From Amphiduros pacificus (lineage: Eukaryota > Annelida > Polychaeta > Phyllodocida > Hesionidae): 64,000 nt of DNA. Shown here piece after piece: positions 25,292 through 36,212 of this stretch. Under the pieces are notes generated by a model. That model saw only the letters and a list, made by a program, of their open reading frames with translations. It did not search any database and was not told the DNA's origin. The translations under genes were made by a program, and so were the position numbers. The stretch's first letter is position 1, and each line of letters begins with the position of its first letter. The DNA lies in NCBI GenBank assembly GCA_949316495.1, contig OX439002.1, positions 10,224,001-10,288,000 on the forward strand. The letters are read 5' to 3'.

Positions 25292-27194
25292 TTAAGGGTA
25301 TTTATGGGTGTTGGTAGTGAGTGTCCTCTGGTGGCAGATTTTCTGAGGGAACTACTTTCTTTTTACGCCAAAATGGAACGTTTTCAAAAAAGTACGGGAA
25401 AAATGCTCAACTGTCAAAAAGAGTTCCTTTTTCATTAAAACTTTCAAGTCATGAAATGACATTTTATGGTAATCATTTTTGTAATAAAATTATTGATTTA
25501 TTATTTGAAAATCACAATGGAATTTCTTTGATAATGTTGAAAGCTTCATATCTTTTAAACTAAAAAAAAGTGGCGTAGTAATATGTCACTGCTCCAAAAT
25601 TTCTTTTGTTATGTCATAATGTTAAAGGGAAAAAGTTCTGCAGATTGTGGGACCATAATAAAGTGGATTTCCAAACAACTTTGTAAAAGTGATCTTAACA
25701 ATATTTACTGTGATCCTAGTGAAACAGATTTTCTATTTTTCAAAAACATTAAGAGAAAAATAGAGGTCAAGTACACACTTGATCATTTCAAAAATATGAA
25801 TTTTTTTCACCTCCCTTCACATATCTGATTGCCAAACTTCCTTTTTATTTCCAAATTATACAAATCAAAATGAGAAAATCTGTTTCACTAGGATCACAGT
25901 GAATTTTCTTCCCAATGAAATGAAATAAACACAGCTAAATACAAGCCTATTCCTGTTGTGTAATCTGCAGAACTTATTTGCTTGTCTTCTTCCATCGCCA
26001 TAAATGAAGGACATTTATACAAAAAATATAAAATTTAGCCAAAAAGAAATTATAGGGGTGTTTGACAATTGAAAATAAGACTTAAAAATGAATAAATCCC
26101 GTGACCTTGGGATGACCTTGACATGACCTTGAAATATGAAAATGCTGTTGCACACTAAAACTCTCAATTTTAAATTCATATTATGACAGATCTCTCCAAA
26201 ACGAAACAAACAAGCCCAAGATCAAGTCTGTAGCTATAATAGAACAGATTTTATGGGCCGTTGAATTTTCAGCCCAAGGTCACAGGGATTTTCCATTGAT
26301 TTCAATGGAGAGAAATTGAAATTTTCACTTTGTGAAAAATTGGCCATCAATTTGAAAGGTGTCCCATTTGGATATGTTAGGGGGGTGTATAGCTCACTTT
26401 TTAAGCCATTATTGGTACAAATGCCATTGTAAAATTTTCTGCCTTTTACAAAAATATGATTTTTATGGATTTCCATTGAAATCAATGTAAAAATCGGGAA
26501 AAGTATATATATCTTTCAAATTCAAAAGGCAGAAAATCTACCAAACCAACTATTAAAATTCCTTTTGCTTTGCGTGCTATCAGAGTTATATATCCAACAT
26601 AATATGGGACACTTTTCATCATTATAATTTCATTATTTGAAAATTTACCATAAACTACAATGAATTTTAGCAAAATTACCCCTTGGAAATGCTATTCAAA
26701 TGTATATATAGGCACCATTTTTTATGGGAAATATAGTCAACTTGTACTTTTATTTGATATAATTTTACTTCTTGTAGGTATTTTTCAATACATAAATATT
26801 TCATTAACTAGTTATTAAACTTTTTTGAGAAATTTAAATTAAAGTGTGTAAAATGGTGCAAAATGTCACACTGACACCCACTACACATGAATTTGGATCC
26901 CTACCCGTTCTAACGCCTATGTCCTAAATTTATGGTGATGCATTTCTCATCAAAACTATCATCAAGGAAAATTAGGACAAAATACTGTTTTGAAAGAAAT
27001 ATACTTGTAATCATACCTTATAATTCACATATTGTAGTGTTTAAATATTGATTCATGTCATAAATGCTTTTAATTTAATATGGAATGTATTTTTACACCG
27101 TAAATGTGCCAATTCCCATCAAGAACAGTATTCTGGTAATTTACTCCTCTGCCACTAGGGGGCACTCACTACCAACACCCATAAATACCCTTAA
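25292..27194. mobile_element. Non-autonomous DNA transposon with TTAA flanks (1.9 kb)
   Basis: The element 25296-27190 has terminal inverted repeats of about 43 bases with three mismatches, the first 28 being identical (GGGTATTTATGGGTGTTGGT at the left end). TTAA flanks both sides (25292-25295, 27191-27194). A TTAA target is known for piggyBac and Kolobok families. The TTAA could also be part of the terminal repeat. The interior is AT-rich, with only short open frames and no transposase motif, so it needs a helper. It landed just beyond the hairpin of the preceding repeat block. Confidence 0.85.
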
Positions 27195-28397
27195 TATCAA
27201 TTATATTGATAACGTTATATCAGCCAATCAGGTGATCCAGGAGATGAGCCAGCTTTCAGCTCAGCTTGGCTCTACTCAAGGGCAGTATAAAACCCCCTTG
27301 CAGCAGAAATTGGGCGCAGAAATCTTGGAAGCTGTTCTCACTATGCAACTTTTGTATTAAGAATAAAAACCAAGTTTTCTTCATATCATCATGATCGTCT
27401 TAGTGTTGTTATGCTGAAGAAGAGAATCTAGAAGTAAAGATTTTATGGGCCCAGAATTTGTGACAACCAGATTACTTCACTATTTCTAACCAGATTTAGC
27501 TTGTTGATAAATCTCAAAATTGATGTACTTTATTTTCATTTTATTTCCTGCATTAATTTTTTGTTCTTTGCATTACAAAGACCAAACAATAAGTTGTTAT
27601 TATAGACATTATTTAAAAAAAGCTAAGCATTTCTTCTAATTACCCTTGCCGATAGGTCCAAAACTAAGAATTACTCTAATATTGTTAATTCTGAATGGAT
27701 TTTGATGAATAAAGACTCGTTTTTGAAAGATGCAGATGATTGAATATTTATATTTATAATAAAATCCATGGAAATAGAAGTTTCATTTTCAAAGTCATTC
27801 AAAGGTCACTTCAAGGTGACAAGCAATATTTATAAATTTAAAATAGTCTACATAGGTCCACATTCAGTAATTGTATCATTTGTGGATGTGAACCACACTG
27901 TAAAAACAGTTGGACATAAAAATGTTAATAGTTGACATAGTTATCTGAAAGCTTTATTTTGTGTGGAAAATGTTTGACACTTACCATGTCAATTCTGGCT
28001 CTTACCATGTCAAATAGAAAAACATATATACACAAAGTGTATATATCTCAGAGCATGACATGTGGTACATTCACTTTTGCTTGCTGAACCGCAAAGTTTG
28101 GAAACTAACTCTATAAGTTAGTATTGTACTGTACTGGCTGGGACAGAGAACACATTACATCATTTCGATCTAACATAAAGATAAGGAAAGAGAGGGAATG
28201 GTGAGTATTCTATTTTTTCTCTTTTTCATCCGATGACAGTTTCCATTGGAAATCCATTGGAAATAATCCTCATCTACATTGGAAATAACCCTCATCTACA
28301 TAATCATATGTGGGGGTGTATATATAGAACTGCCAGTCAGGTAAAACAACAGGGTCTATTATACCTGTGTGTTGTGTATTGTATTGAATTGTGCAAT
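27195..28397. other. Intergenic, nothing firm; may contain the start of LINE-2
   Basis: AT-rich. The last 200 bases (repeats of CATTGGAAATAA and CTCATCTACAT near 28240-28300) could belong to the 5' end of LINE-2, whose boundary is not visible. No gene recognised. Confidence 0.4.
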
Positions 28398-28448
28398 ATG
28401 AAGTGTGATAAATGTTCAGAGACTATTACTAGGAACACATGTCAGCAA
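28398..28448 (+). pseudogene. LINE-2 ORF1, amino-terminal piece
   Basis: ATG at 28398 opens MKCDKCSETITRNTCQQ. The CxxC is likely half of a zinc-binding motif whose other half (KLCSKCADM) opens the continuation at about 34374, on the far side of LINE-1. This placement shows that LINE-1 went into the first codons of LINE-2 ORF1. Confidence 0.6.
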
Positions 28449-28449
28449 G

Positions 28450-28500
28450 GGGGTGCGCATGCGTGAGATGCAAGATGGCAGTGAGATGCAAGATGGCAGT
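28450..28500 (+). promoter_or_regulatory. LINE-1 5' end with NRF1-like and two YY1-like sites
   Basis: TGCGCATGCG at 28454-28463 is close to the NRF1 palindrome. CAAGATGGC occurs at 28471-28479 and 28489-28497 within an 18-base duplication; this matches the YY1 site at the 5' end of human L1. Position at the very start of the element fits an internal promoter. Function is inferred from motif and position only. Confidence 0.5.
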
Positions 28501-28660
28501 GTTTTGATTTAGCTCCGTATTTTGTTGGGTTTTCTAGCAATCTATGGTGCTCTAACGTATCTAAAATACGCCAAAACTCGAACTCACCTACTCCAGCACA
28601 CCTCTACCTAGAGTCTACCTATTTTTGACGACTCTTGTGAACATTAGCAGTGTAAAATCT

Positions 28661-28724
28661 GATCTGTAACGAGGGCTGGTATTAGATTCGCTTTGAACGA
28701 AGCGCAGCGCTCGTCACACAGATC
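28661..28724 (+). promoter_or_regulatory. Predicted folded domain in LINE-1 leader
   Basis: Nested complementary segments: GATCTGT (28661-28667) with ACAGATC (28718-28724), ACGAG (28669-28673) with CTCGT (28710-28714), and CGCTT (28689-28693) with AAGCG (28700-28704) around loop TGAACG. Read by eye; no folding energy computed. Confidence 0.45.
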
Positions 28725-28783
28725 CTATTATACTCGTGGCGAGTGTTTACAAAACCTTCTCTTTCTATAAAAAAAAAACAAAT

Positions 28784-28926
28784 CTAGGAATCACCTCTTA
28801 GCTTCAGGTTTCCTAATCACCTAGGTAACCTTGTCTAATCACCTAGACAAAACTGTCCAATCACCTGGACATTATCAAACTCAGAAAAGATATACCGTCA
28901 GAACTGACAAGCCGAATCACCTCGGC
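28784..28926 (+). promoter_or_regulatory. Array of five hairpins with constant AUCACC loop in LINE-1 leader
   Basis: Stems with loops: H1 28784-28801, CTAGGA/TCTTAG (one G-U pair); H2 28807-28830, GGTT-t-CCTA/TAGG-t-AACC (one T-T mismatch); H3 28831-28850, TTGTCTA/TAGACAA; H4 28854-28871, TGTCCA/TGGACA; H5 28911-28926, GCCGA/TCGGC. In every case the six loop bases are ATCACC, while the stems differ and change on both sides together. Such compensated stems with a fixed loop are the mark of an RNA element read through its loop. The loop contains UCAC, a YCAY motif of the kind bound by some KH domains, and the ORF1 that follows at 29303 encodes a KH domain. The binding itself is inference. Confidence 0.75.
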
Positions 28927-29302
28927 AGCGGGGCCTGCCCCACGTAATTATTGTCAGCCTTCTGTACATATAAACATATCAACTAACTAGGTTCACCACA
29001 TCTGTCGGTGAATCTTCAACAGAAAATATATTTATTTTTTCATTCAGAAATCTAATAACGGTGAGCCGCCATTGACCGCTCGCTCACCCCGGCTATTTTC
29101 ACCACGTGTATAAATAGCACATACAAACACACCATCATAACAAATATTTCAAGCCTACTCACCATTTCTCCAAGTCTGTATTTTAATCCGATTTGTTAAT
29201 CCATATTGAGCGGGAAACTGTCTCAGTCATACATTTTGGTCACTTGGTCTCTTACAGATCCATAATACAGACGTATATCCAACACATATCCAATACTTAA
29301 AA

Positions 29303-30598
29303 ATGGCTTGCTCTACACGTAGATCCGCAAGGGACGTCCAAGATGTCCGCGACATTGAAAGTCCTGCTACACCAGGCAGGCAACCACCTCTCCCGGCCGC
29401 GCTGCTTTCGCCTGTTCAGAAGGCAGTTGATGAGCTGGCTGACTTGAGAACTACATACAACAATTTGGTCGAGATGAATAAGTCCACCATTGATGTCAAT
29501 GCCCGTCTCACACAGAGGGTGACAGATCTCCTTGCCGAGAAAGACGCCATCTTGGCCGATAACGTAGCTCTGAAGGCCGAGAAGAAACTGCTTGAAGAAG
29601 AGAATCAAACTCTCACAGATGAACTGACAACCTCTCTTCGAACCATACGAGAGAAGGACGATGTTCTTGATGCCCTTATTCCGCCTTCTTCGGAAGTACG
29701 TGACTGTGCTCTGAATAGCAACTCTTCTCTTCCACAGACTCTCATCATCCTGCCCAAGGACGGCAATCAAGCCACGATTGCCTATGGGATAGTCCGCGCT
29801 GATTGCGCTCATAAAGTTTCGGCGGAGAGCCTTCATTTCCTTCGCACAACATCTGACCGGGTGAAAAATGCAGATCATATCATAATTCTTCCCGATATCT
29901 CTGAAATAATTGCTGGAGAAGATGGCGTCACTGCATTCAATCGTACTATGAACGAAATCGAAGGCATCCGGGCAAAAGGACCGACTGTGTCAGTCATCTC
30001 GCCGCCTGCTCCAGTGGACAAAGTTCAGAGAAAAAACTGGACTTATTTTTTCAGTTTTCTTGCCTCCCACGTGAAAGTGCTCCCGGGATACTCCTTTCAC
30101 AAAATACAATCTTTCTATGGCTCTACTGACTTCGCCACTGCAGGTGATGGTAGCCAGACTCCTTCTGCTCGTACTGATATAATAAAAGCAATCAACTCCG
30201 TCTCTTTCCCTGAGAAAGTGGCGTTCACGCCGAAAGCTGGCAGTACTCTTCTTCCGGATCTTGAGGGAGACAAGAAGACACGGCGTCCTACTAACGTAAG
30301 GAAGAGAAAGGGGCAGAGCTCGACTGCATCCGCCTCTCCTGCCCCATCGGCCTCTTCTGCGTCTTCTTCGACGTTGTCTGCTCTTGTTGTGAAGGATATG
30401 CTGGCCGTTCCTACAAGAGTAGCTGGTCGTATCATCGGAAAGAAGGGGTCCAACATCAGGACATGGAATGCTCTTTCTGACTTTGTCGTAACGTTAACAA
30501 ATGTTGATGATGACACATCGATCGTCAAATTTTCTGGCCCCAGGGCGACTGTCAACAAGGTGAAAGCAGAAGTTCAAAAACTTGTAGACACAGCTTGA
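29303..30598 (+). CDS. LINE-1 ORF1: coiled coil plus KH-domain protein (431 aa)
   Basis: An intact frame from ATG 29303 to TGA. Residues about 25-120 form a heptad-rich coiled coil (NLVEMNKSTIDV, LLAEKDAILADNVALKAEKK). A central region, about 125-290, of alternating hydrophobic strands (TLIILPKDG, ADHIIILPDI, TVSVISPPAP) could be a degenerate esterase-like fold, but no GDS catalytic motif is visible. A Ser/Ala/Pro linker (about 340-360) leads to a type I KH domain at about 365-430 with the RNA-binding GRIIGKKGSNIR loop and ISG-like end (VKFSGPRATVNKVKAEV). ORF1 proteins of this group bind element RNA; a KH domain there is not the usual arrangement. ORF2 begins 93 bases downstream. Base composition is GC-richer than the surroundings. 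Confidence 0.85.
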   Translation: MACSTRRSARDVQDVRDIESPATPGRQPPLPAALLSPVQKAVDELADLRTTYNNLVEMNKSTIDVNARLTQRVTDLLAEKDAILADNVALKAEKKLLEEENQTLTDELTTSLRTIREKDDVLDALIPPSSEVRDCALNSNSSLPQTLIILPKDGNQATIAYGIVRADCAHKVSAESLHFLRTTSDRVKNADHIIILPDISEIIAGEDGVTAFNRTMNEIEGIRAKGPTVSVISPPAPVDKVQRKNWTYFFSFLASHVKVLPGYSFHKIQSFYGSTDFATAGDGSQTPSARTDIIKAINSVSFPEKVAFTPKAGSTLLPDLEGDKKTRRPTNVRKRKGQSSTASASPAPSASSASSSTLSALVVKDMLAVPTRVAGRIIGKKGSNIRTWNALSDFVVTLTNVDDDTSIVKFSGPRATVNKVKAEVQKLVDTA

Positions 30599-30691
30599 GG
30601 GCACTGGCCGGAGCCGTCCGCCATTAAGAACTTTATCGATCACAATCTAGGTGTTAACATTAGTTATTCTAATAAAATATGTACGTCCTTA

Positions 30692-33600
30692 ATGGGCACT
30701 GACAACACTTTTTCTTGTACATGTTTTATAAATAAAATACAAAATGTTCCACCAACTACCTCTCATCATAAAGATGCCCCCTTACTGCCCGATGGGCGGT
30801 TGCAAACTTCCTCCATTCTTCTTTGTAAATGGCATCTGCAACTATCTCTCCTTAAAAACAATTTTAAAGAAATAAACCTAATCTATATCGGTGATCTAGC
30901 TTCTATCTGTAAATCGCCACATCTATCTAATTATCTACATAGATTCTATCTTCTTAATCTTAAGAAAGACTTGTCTATACAGATAAATACAAAACTCAGA
31001 AAATTTTTCAGAAATAGCCCGCAAAACGTCCACAAGGAACCCTTGTGCCTGTTTTCCCCGGTAGATGGCTCCGGCGGGTATCATATTGACTATAAGATCT
31101 TAACACCAAACGAATTTCTCTATCATAACTACAAAGACAATCCTGCCACGCCTACTGTGATCACGTGGCCCACAGCAGCCGATCAGAGCGGGGCGGGTCC
31201 GTGGAGCACAAGTAATCGATTCAATTGTTTGTGCGATAGTGCCACGCCCAACTGTACCACGTGGTCTGACCTGGCCAATCGTAATGCGGCGAGGCCTGCT
31301 GAGCCGGCCAGGACTACACGTGCTCGCTCCACGCCACGTGGACAGCCACGTGGTCGGCCACGGATTGTAAACAAACGACATTCTCGTATTAAAAACCTTA
31401 ATAGAAAAGGGAAGAAAACATTAAATATCGGCTGTTGCAACGTACAGAGCATATCTAGCAAGATCCTGCCAGTAAAAGATTATTTTACTGAGCATGACCT
31501 TGATGCCCTGTTCATGACTGAAACTTGGATGCATGACTCAAAATCTGACAAAGTCAAAAGTGAACTTAAAGAAGGGTCACTTGAATTTGAGTCTTTTCCT
31601 AGGATAGGACAGACAGGGGGAGGATTAGGGATTTTATACAAATCTGAACTCCCCTTCACAACCAATAGGGCCAACCAAACCAGTGGTCACCACCATGGAG
31701 CTCATGGAGTCATCCATCACTTTGAGTGGAAAAAAGATAACGTTCGTGGTGATATATAGACCTGAACCATCTGATCGGAATAGATATACCTACTCTGAGT
31801 TCTATGATGAGTTCACCCAGTTGGTTGCACATTATGGTTCCTTTAGTCATGAGGTCATCTTCCTTGGTGACTACAACTTCCATGTCAACCTGCCCTTAAA
31901 GCCTGATGTCATTAAGTTTAATGACATCCTATCTACCTTTGATCTAACACAATGGGTTCAGGAACCAACCCATAGGTTAGAGAACACCCTTGATCTAATC
32001 ATTACCTTTAAGGGTAATAAGTTCCTGAAGAGTCACCTGGTAGATGAATACTTATCTGATCATAAAATGATTAAGATTTACCTTGATATTATACCTCCTA
32101 AACCCCCCAAAAAATCTATCAAATTCAGGAATTTCAAGGGACTAGATCTGGAATCCCTAAGAAGGGACATCAAATCCCTAACTGATAGAGACACAACTTG
32201 GGAACATTTATCCTTGGAGGACATGGTAAATTATTATGATAGGGAACTCACATCACTCATGGATAAACATGCACCTATCAAAGTTGCCAAGGTCACCCAA
32301 CGCAAACCTGTACCTTGGATGAGTGACCAATTAAAGCTGGAAAGATCTCTCAAGAGGAGGCTTGAGAGAAAAATGAGCAAGACTGGCTCTCAAATTGACA
32401 AGGAGTTGTATAACTCTCAGAGGAATAAATACAACTCAATGCTTAAATCTGCTCAATCAGCATATTTTTCCAACCTGGTTGAGGAAAACAAACATGACCC
32501 TAAAAAGCTCTTTAGAGTCATTGACACAGTCATGCACAAGAAAAAGGACACACCTATGCCCCAATCTGACTGTGAGATCACTCAAGCTGAGACGTTTAAC
32601 ACATTCTTTCTTGAAAAAATAGAGAGAATCCGCCTGGACATTGATAATGCTCCATCCTGCCAAACTTCGCCACCAGGTGACACTACGAACAATAGTACTA
32701 CATGTCTGGAAAGGTTCACACCCTTAACCATTGACGACGTACGGAAATTGGTCAAAAGGTCTGCAAAGAAGTCATGTGACCTGGATCCAATTCCGACCTG
32801 GCTCTTACTTGACCTCCTAGATGACCTCCTACCAATAATTACTTCCATCATAAATAAATCATTGATGGAATCAGCAGTATCGGAAAATATGAAAATAGCC
32901 ATCATAACACCCCTACTGAAGAAACTTGGTCTAGAACTGGTCGAAAAAAACTATAGGCCTGTTTCCAACCTAACATTTGTCTCTAAACTAACTGAGAGGG
33001 CGGTAGCAGACCAACTAGTCCCCCATCTTGTAAGGAATGGTCTTACTGACAAGTTTTAATCAGCCTACAAAGAATATCACAGCACTGAAACCGCTTTGTT
33101 AAAAGTGCAAAATGATATCTTGGGTTGTCTAGACAATAAAAAGGCAGTTATTTTGCTGTTGCTTGACCTCTCCGCTGCCTTTGACACTATTGACCATCAA
33201 ATCCTTTTGGACAGGCTGAGGGATAGATGCAACGTCAAAGGTCACGCACTCTCCTGGATTAGGTCATACCTAATGGACAGAAAACAATGTGTGAAGGTGG
33301 GGATCCATAGATCCCGTCTCAAATCCTTAAAATATGGGGTACCCCAAGGCTCAGTCCTGGGTCCTATACTGTTCACCATTTACATGACACCCCTATCTGA
33401 TATACTTGCCAAGTATGGTCTGAGTTATCACATTTATGCAGATGATACTCAGATCTACATCCCTGTTGACCACGCTTCTCCCCATCATGTGGATATGAGC
33501 AGACACAAACTGGAGGAGTGTGTCAAGGAAGTCAGAAACTTCCTCATATCAAATAAGATGAAGATAAATGATGGAAAAACTGAGATGCTCATATGTACTG

Positions 33601-34306
33601 ACAGGTACAGTACTACCACCCATAGCAGTATCCCAACCACAATCAGAGTGGGTGACTCTGATATTGCTCCTAGTCAGTCAGTGGTTGACCTTGGTATCAC
33701 ATTTGACTCCAACATGGACATGAAGGCCCAGATCAGGAAAATGTGTCAGAAGGGCTATTATCACATCAGGAACCTAGCGGCCATCAGACATTGTCTAGAC
33801 GAGAAGACTGCGGTAACACTTACCCATGCTTTCGTTACATCCACCCTTGACTATGGTAATGGTCTTCTGGCGGGTCTTCCGAAAACTGACATCAGGAAAC
33901 TGCAATACCTACAAAACTCTGCAGCACGGGTAGTTGGAAAAATCAGGAAATTTGATCACATTTCAGGAAAATTACGTGAACTGCACTGGCTTCCTGTTCA
34001 CGCGAGAATTGATTTTAAAATTCTTCTATTAACCTGAAAGCCCTTAATGGTAAGGCTCCGCCTTACTTATGGGATCTACTCCTGATTAAAGAAGGTGAAC
34101 GCGGTCTAAGATCCAATGATGGCACCCACCTACATGTACCTAATACTAGGCTGAGAACAATAGGTGACCGGGCCTTCTCATCTGTAGGTCCACGTCTTTG
34201 GAATTCCTTGCCTACTAATATTAGGACAAGTACTTCAGTCTCCTCGTTTAAGAGTAGGCTGAAAACTCATCTCTTCAGGATGCATGTCCTGAACTCAGCG
34301 CTATGA
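30692..34306 (+). pseudogene. LINE-1 ORF2: endonuclease and reverse transcriptase, broken
   Basis: Starts at ATG 30692 in the 3' UTR-like AT-rich gap after ORF1. A 240-residue amino-terminal extension rich in Arg/Pro near its end precedes the endonuclease domain (LNIGCCNVQSIS at about 31423, FMTETWMHD, IFLGDYNFH, YLSDHKMI). The RT follows (CDLDPIPTWLL, NYRPVSNL, DLSAAFDTID, GVPQGSVLGP, YADDTQIY) and then the carboxy-terminal SFKSRLKTHLF. There is a frame change near 31660, a TAA stop at 33057 and a frame change near 34035, after which the protein would end at 34306. The copy cannot make functional ORF2p by itself. Confidence 0.85.
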
Positions 34307-34360
34307 ACAGACTTGTCTGGTATCAGCGCTATACAAATTTTATTATTATTATTATTATTA

Positions 34361-36205
34361 AGTTGGGGACCAAAAGTTGTGCTCCAAATGTGCAGATATG
34401 GCCAATAAGGATGCTCCAAAGTACCTCATGAATGAGGTGTTGGCATATATCAATACATATAGACATGGGTCCTCAAAGCTCAAAATGCAGATTGCTTGCA
34501 CAAAGTTCTATGATACAGAGGAAATATGTGATGCAAAAGAGTGTCTGTATGAGGCTTATAAAGATGAGTTGGGTATTCCACAAAATAGAAAAGAGTGTGG
34601 TGCTAAGACAAAAGCTGAGAAAAGTGTGGAAGATATTTGTGATGCTTTCAGTGCTTTAGATTTGGTGAATGTTGAGGTGCAATGTGCTGCTGTAAATCTT
34701 AAAAGGGTGCACAAATTCACTCCAGAAGAAATGGATCTAACATCAGTCCTGGAGAGGCTGATGAATCTAGAGACTAGAATGTGTAATGCTGAGGACAGTT
34801 TGTCTCTCCAGAAGCGAGAGCAATTAGAAATCAATGCAAAAGTGTCTAACTTGGACAATGATATAAAAACACATGGACATGTACTACAAGAAACGCAGAA
34901 CAACAACAAGAATTCCTACTCTGCTGCAGTGAGAGGAGAAACTGCAGAAAACAAACAAAAGACAGTCAACAGTGTGGTACGTCCTGCAGTGCAGGCCCAC
35001 CTAGTGATCAATCAGCACCTACACCTGTAGTGACACCTGGTGGTCACAAACAGGTGCAGAGGAACACAGTGAAAACCAATCAAGGTGATAATGTTACCCA
35101 CTAATGGAGAGTATCCGTCGTTGGGGGACGTGGACGGGGGATCAATACTCTACCAATTAGATAGATACTCTAATCTGTCCTACTCTATTGTACTGTACTG
35201 TACTTGTTAACCATAGCTCGCTGACTCGCTGGCTGTGAGTTTGGGCACGGATCCTAGCTATCATGTCAAACCCTCATATAAATGACGGGAAGTAAGGACT
35301 GCAGACACAGGATATACACAGTGTAATAGTTACCTTTATTCAGTGCTGTGATCCCTGCTTGTCTGGCTAGGCCGGCATGGCAATGAGCGAGGCATATGAA
35401 TTACCAACTTTACATGATACTTATGAAACCCTGACTATATGCTAGACACCCAAGTCTATGTTGTCATGATACTGAGAGTCATGGATCTTCCGTGGCAAGT
35501 GGTCGTTGATCTCCTTCTTGGCTCCTAGACCGAGGTCTGAACTTCTGAACTTCTGGGCTTCTAGGAACTAAGAACCCGGATCCACGGTTGCGCGTCTCTT
35601 TTAAGGGGCCACTCCGCGTCATCTGTGGGGGCTTGCCTACGTGGCTTCCTCACGCGTCATCAGATGGACTCGTCCTGCCTGCGTATCTAACTTCGGCTCG
35701 TCCGTCTTACACGTGACTTTCACGGAGTGGTGGTTATGGTGACTCATCAACCATCAGTATCGTGCATTATTGTCTATGAATGTTTATGTATTTCTGAGAG
35801 TCTCTGGGTGTGTATTCTATATCCTACAATAATAAATGGTCCACGGTGCAGAACAAAAAGAGACAGAGAAATAATATAGTTGGCACTGGTGCACAGAACA
35901 CTCGTGTGCAGGGGGCACCACCCCCCAGCAGGCACCTTGTCATAGAAAGGGTATCTAGTACAACAGATAAGGAAGCACTGAAAGATCATGTCACTAGTCA
36001 AGGTGTCAATGTTAGATCAATTAGCCCGATGTCACATGCTGAATCCAAATATAAGAAATTCAAGTTAGAGGTCAGTAAAGATGACATAACCAAAGTGTTG
36101 AATGCAGAGTTCTGGCCAATGGGGATTGGTATACGAAAGTTCTTCCCCCCTAGGTCTCAATCCAGTGAGCAAAAAGGAGAGACCTCTGAGATAAACACCT
36201 CATAA
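34361..36205 (+). pseudogene. LINE-2 ORF1, main part, split by a solo LTR
   Basis: Continues the zinc-finger start with KLCSKCADM (34374) and NEVLAYINTYRHGSSKLKMQ, then a coiled coil (LERLMNLETRMCNAEDSLSL) to about 34930. One frame change lies near 34975. A solo LTR splits the frame at 35092-35828, and the carboxy part (35840-36205) holds an RRM-like or CTD-like block: HLVIERVSSTTDKEALKDH, VNVRSISPMS, WPMGIGIRKFF. The stop at 36203 is seven bases before the ORF2 ATG. Confidence 0.65.
35092..35828 (-). mobile_element. Solo LTR, copy 1 (737 bp), in LINE-2 ORF1
   Basis: A fossil LTR-retrotransposon end. It begins TGTTACCCAC and ends TATCCTACA, with the 4-bp target duplication ATAA at 35088-35091 and 35829-35832. 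A second copy of equal length and close sequence lies inverted at 41833-42569. Strand is taken from the AATAAA near one end, which is tentative. No internal retroviral region accompanies it. Confidence 0.9.
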
Positions 36206-36212
36206 TCTGTCT

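Larger units (their letters stand above)
28450..34360 (+). mobile_element. LINE-1: CR1/L2-like non-LTR retrotransposon with KH-domain ORF1
   Basis: A full-length-looking element of about 5.9 kb: GC-richer 5' end with GCGCATGCG and two CAAGATGGC boxes, a structured leader of about 850 bases, ORF1 (29303-30598), ORF2 (30692-34306) with endonuclease and RT, and a short 3' UTR ending in ATT repeats (34342-34360). The RT block (LDLSAAFDTIDHQILLDRL, GVPQGSVLGPILFTIY, IYADDTQIY) and the carboxy end (SFKSRLKTHLF) are those of the CR1/L2/jockey group. ORF2 has at least three breaks. No clear target-site duplication, as usual for this group. Inserted into LINE-2 ORF1. Confidence 0.9.

Noticed and set aside
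28233-28466. 77-codon ORF taken as a small host gene
   Set aside because: Only its end (from the ATG at 28398) makes sense, as the zinc-finger start of LINE-2 ORF1. The upstream part looks like untranslated sequence.
28661-28724. HDV-like ribozyme at the LINE-1 5' end
   Set aside because: The nested stems do not show the double-pseudoknot order or the catalytic C in a recognisable place, so only a folded domain is claimed.
30115-30558. 147-codon minus-strand ORF
   Set aside because: Shadow of LINE-1 ORF1; no independent coding signal.
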